Positions 41,747-50,756 are shown, numbered from the stretch's first letter. The stretch: DNA of 64,000 bases from Parcubacteria group bacterium (GCA_943354045.1 CALRBF010000001.1:248001-312000); one strand, 5' to 3'. Numbers and translations: made by a program. Notes: a model not told the origin generated them from the letters alone.

Positions 41747-42346
41747 TTATCGGGAATAATACTGAATCACGAGGGCAATGTCGAAGTTCTGACTGAGCTC
41801 CTCCACTCCTGGAGTATGAGCAATTTCTACTTTATGTGCTTTCTTATCTAAAGTAAGCCAAGTTGGTAGTTCAGAATCTTTGAGTTTTTCTCGATATTCA
41901 GCAACAAGTTTTGATTTAGTTGCTGAGTAAGTAACAATATCTCCGGGCTTTACGATAAAACTCGCAATAGTAACTTTTTTACCATTCACTAAAATATGTC
42001 CATGTAAAATCATTTGTCGAGCTTGTTCTCTGGTAGCAGCCATATGTGAGCGATATACTACATTATCAAGTCTACTCTCCAAAATACGAAGTAAGGCAGT
42101 AGGAGTAGGTTCGGAATCAGCCAAAGCTTTTTCATAAAATCGTCGGAATTGCTTTTCACGAAGTCCATATACATATTTCACTTTTTGCTTTTCTTGAAGC
42201 TGTTTTCCGAATTCAGAAACAGATCGACGTCGCTTAGCTCCATGTACTCCGGGAGCTTTAGCTAAACGCTCATCACTAATCTTAACCTCAGGGAAGATTT
42301 TTTCTCCAAATTTTCTACAAATTTTAACTTTCTTACGACTATACAT
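41747..42346 (-). CDS. rpsD: Ribosomal protein S4
   Basis: S4 starts 30S assembly. The 199-residue protein has the S4 RNA-binding domain (RILESRLDNVVYRSHMAATR, EQARQMILHGHILVNGKKV) and the GLREKQFRRFYEKAL region. The N-terminal zinc-binding Cys motif of some S4 proteins is reduced to a single Cys (VKICRKFGEK), so this is the C-minus form. Confidence 0.97.
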   Translation of the reverse strand: MYSRKKVKICRKFGEKIFPEVKISDERLAKAPGVHGAKRRRSVSEFGKQLQEKQKVKYVYGLREKQFRRFYEKALADSEPTPTALLRILESRLDNVVYRSHMAATREQARQMILHGHILVNGKKVTIASFIVKPGDIVTYSATKSKLVAEYREKLKDSELPTWLTLDKKAHKVEIAHTPGVEELSQNFDIALVIQYYSR

Positions 42347-42362
42347 ATACTCTTATACTCAA

Positions 42363-42791
42363 TTATACTCTTCTTGGCTTACGGGCACGGGTTCCATTAT
42401 GAGGAACTGGAGTCAAATCTTTAATAGACAAGATATTTAGTCCAGCTGCTGCAAGCCCTCGAATAGAAGCTTCTCTTCCTGGTCCTACACCTTTAATAAT
42501 AACCTTAATATCCTCAAGCCCAGTTTTCTTTACTTTTTCTACTACTGTTTTTGCAACAAGAGTAGCAGCATATGGAGTTGCTTTTTTAGCACCTTTGAAT
42601 CCAAGGGCTCCAGAGGAAGACCATGCAAGAGTATTTCCTGAAAGATCAGCTAAAGAAACCATAGTATTATTATATGTAGAAATAATATACCCGATTCCTC
42701 GAGATACTTTTTTCTTAGATGAAGTTTCCTTTACCCCGACTTTTAGTCCAGATGCTGTATCTCCCTTCTGTGCAACGCGCTTCTTTCCCAT
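42363..42791 (-). CDS. rpsK: Ribosomal protein S11
   Basis: It contains the signature GIGYIISTYNNTMVSLADLS, GAKKATPYAATLVAKTVVEK, KGVGPGREASIRGLAAAGLN and the end LTPVPHNGTRARKPRRV. The first 28 residues are a basic extension. Length 142. It lies 17 nt after rpsM. Confidence 0.97.
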   Translation of the reverse strand: MGKKRVAQKGDTASGLKVGVKETSSKKKVSRGIGYIISTYNNTMVSLADLSGNTLAWSSSGALGFKGAKKATPYAATLVAKTVVEKVKKTGLEDIKVIIKGVGPGREASIRGLAAAGLNILSIKDLTPVPHNGTRARKPRRV

Positions 42792-42808
42792 AAATACTTA
42801 TTTAATGA

Positions 42809-43192
42809 TTATGTCTTCTCTACTTTTCGTCGTCCACTACCCATGGTTCGAACAACATTTCCACGAATAGTTCGAGAGTTAGTTTTGGTTCGGCCCTTAA
42901 TTGGAAGTTTTTTGGCATGCCGACTTCCTCGATATGATCCAATATCCTTAAGTCTCTTGATATTAGTAGCGACTTCTCTTCGAAGATCTCCTTCAATTTT
43001 ATAATTTTTTTCAATACACTCTTTTAGTAAAGCAACTTCTTTTTCATCTAATTCTTTAGCTTTCTTATAAGGATCAATACCGGTTATAGCCAAAACTTTT
43101 TGTGAACGAGTTAACCCAACACCATATATGTAGGTGAGTGCAATTTCAACATTTTTATACTCTGGGATGACAACTCCTGCAATTCTAACCAT
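42809..43192 (-). CDS. rpsM: Ribosomal protein S13
   Basis: The 127 residues include RIAGVVIPEYKNVEIALTYI-YGVG, the LKDIGSYRGSRHAKKLPIKG loop and the basic tail KTNSRTIRGNVVRTMGSGRR. S13 contacts both tRNA and the large subunit. It follows rpmJ after 18 nt. Confidence 0.97.
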   Translation of the reverse strand: MVRIAGVVIPEYKNVEIALTYIYGVGLTRSQKVLAITGIDPYKKAKELDEKEVALLKECIEKNYKIEGDLRREVATNIKRLKDIGSYRGSRHAKKLPIKGRTKTNSRTIRGNVVRTMGSGRRKVEKT

Positions 43193-43210
43193 AATTTACT
43201 CTATCTTATA

Positions 43211-43327
43211 TTATCCTTGACGTTGCTTATGTCGTGGATTTGCTTCACAAATAACACGAATCACTCGCTTTCGCTTGATGACTTTACATTTGATACATCG
43301 TTTTTTAACTGAAGCATGAACTTTCAT
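43211..43327 (-). CDS. rpmJ: Ribosomal protein L36
   Basis: A 38-residue protein beginning MKVHASVKKRCIKCKVIKRK and ending CEANPRHKQRQG. Cys11, Cys14, Cys27 and His33 form the zinc site, so this is the C-plus type. It lies between infA and rpsM as in most bacteria. Confidence 0.95.
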   Translation of the reverse strand: MKVHASVKKRCIKCKVIKRKRVIRVICEANPRHKQRQG

Positions 43328-43335
43328 ATAATATC

Positions 43336-43569
43336 CTAATTCCTTCTAGTAATTCTTCCTTGCGCGAGATTATAAGCACTCAATTCTACAGTAACCTTAT
43401 CTCCTGGCAATACTTTGATATAATGCATACGCATTTTTCCCGAAAGATGGGCTAATATCTCTGAATTGTTTTCCAGTATAACACGAAAGGTTGTATTTGG
43501 CAATACCTCACTGACAACTCCTTCTTGTATAAGAAGGTTTTTTTCGTTTAAATCCTGGCTTTCGAGCAT
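43336..43569 (-). CDS. infA: Translation initiation factor IF-1
   Basis: The OB-fold is complete: EGVVSEVLPNTTFRVILENN, ILAHLSGKMRMHYIKVLPGD and VTVELSAYNLAQGRITRRN. The 77 residues include a short N-terminal extension of about six residues. It is the first gene of this operon. Confidence 0.95.
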   Translation of the reverse strand: MLESQDLNEKNLLIQEGVVSEVLPNTTFRVILENNSEILAHLSGKMRMHYIKVLPGDKVTVELSAYNLAQGRITRRN

Positions 43570-44144
43570 AGGGTGTAATAACTCACTATCAATAATCTAT
43601 TTCCTAGTATAGGACAGTTTTCTTATCTTGTCAATATTATATTATAAATATCAAATAATTATCTTGATATTGCCCTAATTTAATCAATTACCAGTGGTTT
43701 TAAAGCGAAACTCTATCAAAAATATTTTTATACAATTCAGGTATAGGATAATTACTATAAAAATAAAATACTCTTCCTTTTCCTTCTTGACTCTGTTAGT
43801 GCAAAGGGGGGTAAGAGTATTTTATTTTGCTCTATTTCTGACAACCTCGTGGTATATATAGAGTTTGCCAGAAAATAGATATTCTTTTCTAATCTTTGGC
43901 TAACGCCTGTTTATTTTTGCCAAAGGTGCTATTGTGTTTGGGACTTTGTTTTTATATTACTTAAACGATTATTAGTTTGGGTTTTTGTTTATGATTGTAA
44001 AGATTAGAGCAAGAATTCAATCACAAGTATATATATAACTAAGGACTAATATGTACCAATACTTGTGATTGTATGATTACTCTATACCTCACTCTTGTAT
44101 TCTATCAGTTTAATTATATACACACTAGAGGACTTATCCACAAT
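43570..44144. other. Gene-free stretch with three large inverted repeats
   Basis: No convincing reading frame was found in these 575 nt. They hold AAAATAAAATACTCTT and its complement at 43760-43775 and 43813-43828 (16-bp stem, with CCTTT/AAAGG pairing inside), CTTTGGC/GCCAAAG around 43898-43926, and AATCACAAGTAT/ATACTTGTGATT at 44019-44030 and 44059-44070. A consensus DnaA-box-like TTATCCACA lies at 44134-44142. It could hold the promoter and leader of infA on the minus strand and one or more structured RNAs. Confidence 0.5.
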
Positions 44145-45359
44145 TTATTTAATTTGGTCCAAAAGATATTTCATTGAAGTCTGTGATGAGGCTATCACAA
44201 TATAATTTTCTAAACTTGACACATCAGCTGAATCGGTTGGAGAAGTATAATTATAATAATAATTATTATAAACTTTTCCTGCAGAGTTAGTTATAGTTGT
44301 TGTTTTAATTTCTGGGTTATTTACAATTCGTGAAGGAGAATTGAGTGAGAATGAAGACAAATCACGAGGTATTGAGGTAGCCCAATTATCTACAAGAGTC
44401 TTTGCTGTTTGACCTGTATTAAGTTGAATTACTGCTGTTAGCTTGTATATACCCTCTTGACTATATCCATATAACCAATATTCAGTAATATTATCAGTGA
44501 TAGTTGTAGGTATGATTAATCCAAAAGCTGTAGAGATATCAATTAATGAAACTTTTTTACCATCTTTTGTTAAATTCAACTCTATCAATGGAGACTTTTG
44601 TCCATTTAGACTTGTAGCAATAGTTTTACGTATTGGTTCAGTGTCATTAAAAGCTATATCATTTTTTGCAATACCGGTAAATAATGGTTTAGTAACAACT
44701 GTTGGAGTTAGAGCTGTTGTAGGAGTATTAGGTTTTTCGGTATTATTGGTCTGAGTAGGAGTTGTGGGAGTGGAGCGAGAAATATAGAGATATATTCCAG
44801 CACCAATAAGTCCTAATAAGAGAAACATCACTAATCCTGTAATAATAGCTTTGGATGGTAATTTTTTTGGTGAATTACTCACAACTTCTTGTGATTCAGT
44901 AAAATTTGGTATATTGCTTAATGGCGGAATAGTAGCAGTACTCAAATCAGGCTTAGCTGAATCATTCAATGGCAAATCTACTGTTGAATCTAAAGCAGAA
45001 AATCCCGATTTCAATTCTGGCTTTGTAACTGAAGAATTGGGAAGAGATATATCCTTTTTACTATCAACTACAGTAGATGAACCGGTATTAATATTACTCC
45101 AAGAGTAGCTGGAATCTTGCGGAGCCAATGGTTTTGACTGTGGAATATCTTGTTTTGTATCATTAATATCTAAAGTCGATAAACCTCCTTTATTAGATAC
45201 AGGTTCTGTTGATGTAACTGGACTATCAAGATCTGGTCTTGCTTGTACAAAATTACCAGCTTGCTGCAATCTATCCTGTGGATTGACATTATTCAAATCT
45301 AAGTCTGTTTTGAGAGTTCTTAATGTTCCTGGAATTGTATTTTGATTTTGATCGGGCAT
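44145..45359 (-). CDS. One-helix envelope protein with a large outer domain (404 aa)
   Basis: The first 165 residues are polar, low-complexity and rich in Asp, Ser, Pro and Thr. A single helix follows (KAIITGLVMFLLLGLIGAGI, about 169-190), then a Thr/Pro linker and a folded domain of about 200 residues (LIELNLTKDGKKVSLIDIST; LENYIVIASSQTSMKYLLDQ). The helix is in the middle, so the N-terminal tail is probably cytoplasmic and the C-terminal domain outside. The family is unknown, but the layout is common in Patescibacteria. It lies 21 nt after pnp on the same strand. Confidence 0.65.
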   Translation of the reverse strand: MPDQNQNTIPGTLRTLKTDLDLNNVNPQDRLQQAGNFVQARPDLDSPVTSTEPVSNKGGLSTLDINDTKQDIPQSKPLAPQDSSYSWSNINTGSSTVVDSKKDISLPNSSVTKPELKSGFSALDSTVDLPLNDSAKPDLSTATIPPLSNIPNFTESQEVVSNSPKKLPSKAIITGLVMFLLLGLIGAGIYLYISRSTPTTPTQTNNTEKPNTPTTALTPTVVTKPLFTGIAKNDIAFNDTEPIRKTIATSLNGQKSPLIELNLTKDGKKVSLIDISTAFGLIIPTTITDNITEYWLYGYSQEGIYKLTAVIQLNTGQTAKTLVDNWATSIPRDLSSFSLNSPSRIVNNPEIKTTTITNSAGKVYNNYYYNYTSPTDSADVSSLENYIVIASSQTSMKYLLDQIK

Positions 45360-45380
45360 AATTGTATATTTATCAGTTTA

Positions 45381-47441
45381 TTATTCAGTATAGGGAATAA
45401 GACTTATTTTTCCCTCCGCATCTACTTTTTTAATTTTTACTCGTATATTCTGATGTAATTGTAACACATCTTCCACATTATTAATATGTTCTTTAGATAA
45501 TTCTGAAATGTGGATAAGTCCATCTATTCCTGGCTTTATCGATACAAAGGCTCCAAATGGCATAATTTTTACTACCCTTCCCTCAAATATCTCTCCTTCT
45601 TGTGGCTCATATACTAAATCCTTTATCCACTCTTTAGCTCGAATCACCTGAGTTGCATCTTGACCAGTAATAAATACTTGCCCATCATCTTCTATATCAA
45701 TTTTTACTCCCGTCTCATCAATAATACTATTGATGATTTTACCTCCGGTTCCAATAACTTCTCCAATTTTCTTGGGGTTAATTGCAAAGGTTTCAATTTT
45801 AGGAGCATATTCTGAAACTTGATTACGAACTTCTGCAATCACACTCTTTAGCGTGTCAAGAATAGTAAGCCTAGCTATTTTAGCTTTTTCCAAAGCTTCT
45901 TTTATCATAACAATAGACATACCCTGCCCCTTAATATCCATTTGTATTGCATTAACTCCATTATGCGTTCCTGCAACTTTAAAGTCCATTTCTCCAAAAT
46001 GATCTTCTGGCCCCTGTATATCTGTTAAAATCTTATATTTACCATTTTGCTCTACAATACCCATAGCAATTCCAGCCACAGGAGCTATTATAGGAACACC
46101 TGCTGCCAAAAGAGCCAGGGTTGAAGAACATACACTTGCCATAGAAGATGATCCATTAGACCCCAATACCTCTGTTACAATACGAATAGTATAAGGAAAA
46201 TCAGCTACATTAGGCAATACTCCTTCGAGAGCCTTCTCAGCCAAAGCCCCATGACCTATTTCTCGTCGTCCAGGTCCACGAAGTTGCCTAACCTCTCCTA
46301 CAGAAAAAGGAGGGAAATTATAATGATGCATAAATCGCTTTTTGATTTCATCTTTCATCTCATCAATAATTTGAGCCTCCCCCGGAGAACCCAAAGTCAA
46401 AATAGATAATGTTTGTGTAGTTCCACGATTGAATAATCCAGACCCATGTACTCGAGGTAATATATCAATTTCTCCACTCAGTTTTCTAAGCTCATTTACA
46501 GCTCTTCCATCAGGACGTTTTTCTTGTTCAATAATATTTTGCTTAAATACAGCATCTAATTCTTTATCCAAAGTATGCTCTACCAAATCTTTATGATCAG
46601 GATAAGCCTGATTGAGTTCAGTTAGCAATATATGATGAGCTTGTTTGGTAGAAGGAGTATCCCCATACAAAGCAGAGTCTAATTTCCCTTGCACAAGAGA
46701 CTTAATCCCCTCTATAATCTCATTATTCGATTCTGAGACAGAAACCTCTCTTTTAGACTTACCAATATCGGCAATAATAGTATTCTGGAAATCTATTATT
46801 TTTTTAATTTCTGGAGTCACTACTTCAAAAGCTTTCAGTATAGTCTCTTCAGGAATTTGTTTCCCTCCAAACTCCATCATTACCAATCTCTCATCAGCAT
46901 TAAGCGTAATAATAGTATCAAAATCTCCTTCTTCCCTTTCATCAAATGAAGGGTTAACAATTATCTCTCCATTTTGCTGCCCTACCCTGAGAGCGGCAAC
47001 AGGACCATTCCATGGAATATCTGATATAGATAAAGCCAGAGACACTCCCAATAAAGCAACTGCATCAGGATCATTCCTCTCATCCAGAGACAATGTCGTC
47101 ACAATAACTTGTATCTCATTACGAATTGATTCATCAAAAAAAGGTCTTATAGCGCGATCAACTAGACGGCCAGTCAATATAGACTCATCACTAGGGCGAC
47201 CTTCACGCTTTACAAAGCGGCTCCCCTTGATCTTACCATTGGCATAAAATTTTTCCTGATAATCAACAAAAAGGGGTAAATAATTAGAGCTTACTGGTTT
47301 ATCCGACATTACAACAGTTACTAATACTGTCGTCTCTCCTAGAGAAACCAAAACAGAGCCATCGGCTTGATTAGCTAATTTACCCGTTTCTACTTTTAGT
47401 ATTTGTCCAGCTATTTGTGTTTGATATGTTTTGAAACTCAT
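45381..47441 (-). CDS. pnp: Polyribonucleotide nucleotidyltransferase (PNPase)
   Basis: PNPase degrades RNA from the 3' end by phosphorolysis. The 686-residue protein has both RNase PH domains (first: VLVTVVMSDKPVSSNYLPLF; second: LPRVHGSGLFNRGTTQTLSI and the catalytic region FMHHYNFPPFSVGEVRQLRG). A KH domain (GEVIGTGGKIINSIIDETGV) and an S1 domain (GRVVKIMPFGAFVSIKPGID) follow. The length and order are normal. It follows rpsO by 15 nt, the usual pairing. Confidence 0.97.
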   Translation of the reverse strand: MSFKTYQTQIAGQILKVETGKLANQADGSVLVSLGETTVLVTVVMSDKPVSSNYLPLFVDYQEKFYANGKIKGSRFVKREGRPSDESILTGRLVDRAIRPFFDESIRNEIQVIVTTLSLDERNDPDAVALLGVSLALSISDIPWNGPVAALRVGQQNGEIIVNPSFDEREEGDFDTIITLNADERLVMMEFGGKQIPEETILKAFEVVTPEIKKIIDFQNTIIADIGKSKREVSVSESNNEIIEGIKSLVQGKLDSALYGDTPSTKQAHHILLTELNQAYPDHKDLVEHTLDKELDAVFKQNIIEQEKRPDGRAVNELRKLSGEIDILPRVHGSGLFNRGTTQTLSILTLGSPGEAQIIDEMKDEIKKRFMHHYNFPPFSVGEVRQLRGPGRREIGHGALAEKALEGVLPNVADFPYTIRIVTEVLGSNGSSSMASVCSSTLALLAAGVPIIAPVAGIAMGIVEQNGKYKILTDIQGPEDHFGEMDFKVAGTHNGVNAIQMDIKGQGMSIVMIKEALEKAKIARLTILDTLKSVIAEVRNQVSEYAPKIETFAINPKKIGEVIGTGGKIINSIIDETGVKIDIEDDGQVFITGQDATQVIRAKEWIKDLVYEPQEGEIFEGRVVKIMPFGAFVSIKPGIDGLIHISELSKEHINNVEDVLQLHQNIRVKIKKVDAEGKISLIPYTE

Positions 47442-47456
47442 ATATATAGGGTGAGC

Positions 47457-47723
47457 TTATGCTCGAAGCCCAAGTTCTTTGACAATTGTCTCAAAGGCCT
47501 TGGGGTCAGTTTTTTTTAGATAAGATAGTAGTTTCTTTCTTTGAGAAACAAGATGAATAAGCCCTCTTCGAGAATGAAAATCTTTTCGATTAACTTTTAA
47601 ATGCTCAGTTAAGTATAAAATTCTCTCCGTAATCAAAGCAATTTGTACAGAAGTAGAGCCATTGTCAGTTTTATGACTTTGGAATTTTTCAATAATCTGC
47701 TCTTTTGAGGCTGTATTTAACAT
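47457..47723 (-). CDS. rpsO: Ribosomal protein S15
   Basis: The 88-residue protein has GSTSVQIALITERILYLTEH, LKVNRKDFHSRRGLIHLVSQ and RKKLLSYLKK. The ATG at 47723 is chosen because AGGTG lies 6 nt upstream; the GTG three codons earlier would overlap it. Confidence 0.97.
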   Translation of the reverse strand: MLNTASKEQIIEKFQSHKTDNGSTSVQIALITERILYLTEHLKVNRKDFHSRRGLIHLVSQRKKLLSYLKKTDPKAFETIVKELGLRA

Positions 47724-47821
47724 AATTAACACCTATTAAACTTAGTAGTTAGCTTTATAATAGCATAGTTTTACTCTTATTGCAAGAGTTGGGGTGTTGT
47801 AATTACATATTATTATATTAT

Positions 47822-47983
47822 GTAGGGGAGCTAGAAAAATTGTCCTCCTTTGCCTGCCTGCGGTAGGCAGGGAGGAGCTTTCAGTCCCTCCTAAATAAAT
47901 ATAGGAGGAGGTGGCACAGAGTGCCGGAGGTGGATTTTTTCTCTGGTTGGTGTAGCCAGGCGACTTGGAGGTCGCCCCTACGA
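47822..47983. repeat. Mosaic hairpin repeat, copy R7
   Basis: It starts GTAGGGGAG and ends CCCCTACGA. Modules: TGTCCTCCTTTG, CCTGCCTGCGGTAGGCAGG, GGAGGAGCTTTCAGTCCCTC, CCTCCTAAATAAATATAGGA, GGCACAGAGTGCC, and GGCGACTTGGAGGTCGCC. Most of the 47733-48046 gap is this repeat. Confidence 0.8.
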
Positions 47984-48002
47984 TATTTATAAGATATATA
48001 AA

Positions 48003-48031
48003 CTAAAAACTCCCCCAAGGGGAGTTTTTAG
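48003..48031. terminator. Terminator after the lytic transglycosylase gene
   Basis: ACTCCCC (48009-48015) and GGGGAGT (48019-48025) with a CAA loop, flanked by A5 and T5, so it works on both strands. Confidence 0.7.
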
Positions 48032-48046
48032 TACTGTGATCTAATA

Positions 48047-48589
48047 TTATTTAGACCACTTAGACTTGCTGGCATTCCATGCTCCAATACCTCCACGAGA
48101 GATTTTGAAAGCCATGGCCTCAACATTAGTCTTAGCGTCAAATGGGGTTACCCATTCGCGACCCATTTGTTTTAAAGTTCCAGCCCAAGTTCCTCGAATA
48201 AACTGTCCACAACCAGAAGCTGTAGAGTTCTTATTCTTAGCAAGAGCATTTCCACCAGACTCAGCTTTGATAATTCTAGTCATCAAATCAGCATCAACTC
48301 CGTATTTTTGAGACATCTCAGGCACATAATCAAAACATGAACCCTGAGTAGGAATACTTTGTAACTCAGCTTCAACAGAAGCAAAGTAAGATTTTTGGGT
48401 CTGTACAGTAACTTGTTTTACAGGTACCTCTACAGGTTTTGGAGTAATAACTGTTTCAGTTGAATTAACTCCATGTAAAACAGAGATTTGAGACTCGGTA
48501 TACGAGTTATCAATGACAGCTTGTTGATCAGCAGGAACAACTCCTGTAGCACCAACAATCAAGGCCATTGCAATATATAATGTATCCAT
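48047..48589 (-). CDS. Secreted SLT-type lytic transglycosylase (180 aa)
   Basis: Lytic transglycosylases cut peptidoglycan glycan strands. A signal-like start (MDTLYIAMALIVGATGVVPA) leads to a linker rich in Val and Thr. The catalytic domain then has VDADLMTRIIKAESGGNALA (the catalytic Glu of the ES motif) and NKNSTASGCGQFIRGTWAG, the usual G-x-x-Q-f-i element. The Cys in GSCFDY and SGCGQF may pair. A longer start (48601) adds four residues. It may help remodel the wall for pili or cell contact. Confidence 0.85.
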   Translation of the reverse strand: MDTLYIAMALIVGATGVVPADQQAVIDNSYTESQISVLHGVNSTETVITPKPVEVPVKQVTVQTQKSYFASVEAELQSIPTQGSCFDYVPEMSQKYGVDADLMTRIIKAESGGNALAKNKNSTASGCGQFIRGTWAGTLKQMGREWVTPFDAKTNVEAMAFKISRGGIGAWNASKSKWSK

Positions 48590-48601
48590 TAAGTGGGACA
48601 A

Positions 48602-48733
48602 CCAGTAATCACTCTCAAGACTCTAATCATAAACAGGGTAAACATAGATAAATCTAGTCTTATCTTTGAGAGATGGGAAAGAGTATAGCATATAATTGAC
48701 AAAAAGTCAATACATTAGTAGAATAGTACCATT
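48602..48733. other. Short gap before tRNA-Leu
   Basis: Nothing definite. It must carry promoters for the transglycosylase gene (minus) and the tRNA (plus); a TTGACA lies at 48697-48692 in reverse orientation. Confidence 0.3.
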
Positions 48734-48817
48734 GCCGAGGTGGTGGAATTGGTAGACACGCATGCCTTAGGAGCATGTGCTTATAGCGTGGGGGTTCAAG
48801 TCCTCTTCTCGGCACCA
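48734..48817 (+). tRNA. tRNA-Leu (anticodon UAG)
   Basis: The acceptor stem GCCGAGG pairs with TCTCGGC. The anticodon stem-loop ATGC-CTTAGGA-GCAT gives anticodon TAG. A variable arm (GTGCTTATAGCGT) fits a class II tRNA and GGTTCAAGTCC is the T loop. The 3' CCA is encoded (48815-48817). Confidence 0.95.
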
Positions 48818-48832
48818 AGTAAAAAATATATA

Positions 48833-48860
48833 TTGACAATAGAATAGCTTTTGTTATACT
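48833..48860 (+). promoter_or_regulatory. Promoter of the 48891 gene
   Basis: TTGACA (48833-48838) and TATACT (48855-48860) with a 16-nt spacer, just behind the tRNA. Confidence 0.65.
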
Positions 48861-48890
48861 GAATTCGTTCAAGTTCGAAGTTCCTTAACA

Positions 48891-49463
48891 ATGATTACTC
48901 AAAAAATCGTTGGGCTTGTTGTGTATGCCTTTGGTACACCTCACTCAAACGAGTCCAACAAGGCTTTAGTAGGATATGTTCTGCAACTTATTCAACAAAG
49001 GTCTGAGATTAGATTTCGTATCTATACTCAAAATGACATCCAGTTTGAATTTTCTGACATGGACGTCACTTATTTTCCTCAACTTCATGATGAAGAGGCT
49101 CCACCGACCTTGCGCATTGCTCGTGGCGCAGCTCAATGGGCTAGACATCACATAGACGAGCTGTTTGTGATAGCTGCAACACCTCATCGTTGGAGAGCTC
49201 TTCGAGACACTCGAAAAGCCTTCAAGGAGGCCGTTGTCCATATCCCTATCGAGCTTGCCAATTTCAAACACCCGTATTATATTCATGATAATGGACTCTA
49301 TTTTTATGAATATGAGTCCAAAGGGATCATCGATGATGATACGGGCTACTGGTTTGATCCCAATGGGACACAAATCCGAGCAACCTCTCGTAAACACTGG
49401 GAAGGGCGAGAACGCATTCTGCGTTTTATGCCTTATCCCCTCTACTGCATCGTCGCCAAATAG
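48891..49463 (+). CDS. Hypothetical protein (190 aa), single gene
   Basis: I do not recognise this protein. It begins with a hydrophobic strand (KIVGLVVYAFGTPHSNESNK), has ARGAAQWARHHIDELFVIAA followed by TPHRWRALRDTRKAFKEAVV, and an aromatic C-terminal half. The order strand, Gly-rich turn, helix is Rossmann-like and the His-Arg region resembles DUF218-type proteins only loosely. It is cytoplasmic by appearance. A strong promoter and a UUCG-loop terminator make it a single transcript. Its codons use more C and G than the genes around it. Confidence 0.65.
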   Translation: MITQKIVGLVVYAFGTPHSNESNKALVGYVLQLIQQRSEIRFRIYTQNDIQFEFSDMDVTYFPQLHDEEAPPTLRIARGAAQWARHHIDELFVIAATPHRWRALRDTRKAFKEAVVHIPIELANFKHPYYIHDNGLYFYEYESKGIIDDDTGYWFDPNGTQIRATSRKHWEGRERILRFMPYPLYCIVAK

Positions 49464-49468
49464 TCCTT

Positions 49469-49508
49469 CCCCATCATATCTTCGGATATCGATGGGGTTT
49501 TTCTTTTT
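49469..49508 (+). terminator. Terminator with UUCG tetraloop
   Basis: CCCCATC pairs with GATGGGG and inside it ATATC pairs with GATAT around a TTCG loop; TTTTTCTTTTT follows. Confidence 0.75.
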
Positions 49509-49511
49509 ACC

Positions 49512-49540
49512 TTGCTTTTTTATCAAAATTTCTTTATACT
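49512..49540 (+). promoter_or_regulatory. Promoter of the ABC ATPase gene
   Basis: TTGCTT (49512-49517) and TATACT (49535-49540) with a 17-nt spacer; GGAG lies 13 nt before the ATG. Confidence 0.6.
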
Positions 49541-49567
49541 AAATATAATATTGGAGAAAATACTGAC

Positions 49568-50296
49568 ATGAGTACAAAAAAATTAATTCAGGTAGATAGC
49601 GTTACCAAATACTTTAATCTTCAGAGTAAGAATACTAGCCGCTCTGGCGGGCAAATGGATGGTTTTCAATCATTCAAAAATACTATTAATCCTGTACTCA
49701 AGGATATAAGCCTAGATATTAATCAGGGTGAATGGATTGGTATTATTGGAAAAAATGGGAGTGGTAAAAGTACTTTTCTTAAACTTTTGGCTGGAGTACA
49801 TAGTCCTGACCAAGGAAATATCAATATAGAAGGCTCAGTATTGCCCTTTTTTGGTCCTGATGAAATGCTACATCCTGAAGGAAGAGTTGAAGATGCAGTG
49901 CTTGTGAAGGCTCTTCAAGTTGGGCTTCCTCGTGAAGATGCAGCTAAAATCTATACTAATATCGTCAATTTTTCTGAACTTCATGATTATACTTCTCAAA
50001 AAATTAAATTTCTCTCTACTGGGATGAAAACCCGTTTGATTCTTGGTCTTATATTAAATATTAATGCAGATATTTATCTTTTTGATGAAATTCCTGCTAC
50101 TACTGATGCTAATTTTCAAGTAAAAGTAAATAATAGATTACAAAGACTAAAGAAAATGGGTAAAACTGCTATTATTGTTAGCCATAATATGGACGAAATT
50201 CAACAACATTGTAATAAATGTATACTTCTACACAAAGGAGAGCTAATCGCCTATGATGATACCGCATCTATTTTAAAATTATATAATCAAATGTAA
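49568..50296 (+). CDS. ABC transporter ATPase, polysaccharide-export (Wzt/TagH) type (242 aa)
   Basis: The nucleotide-binding domain is complete: Walker A GIIGKNGSGKSTFLKLLAG, an insertion with EGRVEDAVLVKALQVGL, the signature KFLSTGMKTRLILG, Walker B IYLFDEIPATTDANF and the H-loop IVSHNMDE. The degenerate signature STGM and the FDE-x-x-A-x-x-D form are typical of Wzt/TagH/KpsT ATPases, which drive export of polysaccharide or teichoic acid. The matching permease (Wzm/TagG) is not nearby. No C-terminal carbohydrate-binding domain is present. Confidence 0.85.
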   Translation: MSTKKLIQVDSVTKYFNLQSKNTSRSGGQMDGFQSFKNTINPVLKDISLDINQGEWIGIIGKNGSGKSTFLKLLAGVHSPDQGNINIEGSVLPFFGPDEMLHPEGRVEDAVLVKALQVGLPREDAAKIYTNIVNFSELHDYTSQKIKFLSTGMKTRLILGLILNINADIYLFDEIPATTDANFQVKVNNRLQRLKKMGKTAIIVSHNMDEIQQHCNKCILLHKGELIAYDDTASILKLYNQM

Positions 50297-50303
50297 TAAG
50301 GAT

Positions 50304-50756
50304 TTAATCCTGCAATAATTTATCGATTTCGTGACGGAATCCTTTAATAGTGCGAAAATCTCGATAAATCGATGCAAATCGAATATAAGCAACTTCATCA
50401 AATACTTTTAGATGCTTTAAAACGGTATCTCCAATTTGTTTAGTTGAAATTTCTTTGGGATCTTTTTTGAATAAATCCACTTCAATTTTAAGGATAAAGT
50501 CTCTAATTTTATCTTGAGTAAAAGGTCTTTTGTGTAGCGAAATTGAAACTGCTTTTAATAATTTTTCACTACTATATCGCTCTTTTATACCTGATTTTTT
50601 GATTACCATTACATCGAGCACTTCCCTTGTCTCAGCAGTAGTAAATCGATAATTACATTGTTCACAAATTCGACGACGTCTTACAATAACTCCATCACGG
50701 GATAGCCTAGAATCAGCAATGCGAGTATCTATATGTGAACATTGAGGACATTTCAT
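50304..50756 (-). CDS. nrdR: Transcriptional repressor NrdR
   Basis: NrdR senses ATP/dATP and represses ribonucleotide reductase genes. The 150-residue protein has the zinc ribbon MKCPQCSHIDTRIADSRLSR with the second pair CEQCNYRFTT, and an ATP-cone domain (VIKKSGIKERYSSEKLLKAV; EVAYIRFASIYRDFRTI). Length is normal. It overlaps the upstream membrane gene by 4 nt. No nrd genes or palindromic NrdR boxes were recognised in the window. Confidence 0.95.
   Translation of the reverse strand: MKCPQCSHIDTRIADSRLSRDGVIVRRRRICEQCNYRFTTAETREVLDVMVIKKSGIKERYSSEKLLKAVSISLHKRPFTQDKIRDFILKIEVDLFKKDPKEISTKQIGDTVLKHLKVFDEVAYIRFASIYRDFRTIKGFRHEIDKLLQD

Noticed and set aside
46645..47247. 200-codon plus-strand frame inside pnp
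   Set aside because: It is antisense to a clear PNPase and is rich in Ser and Ile, as expected for a shadow frame.
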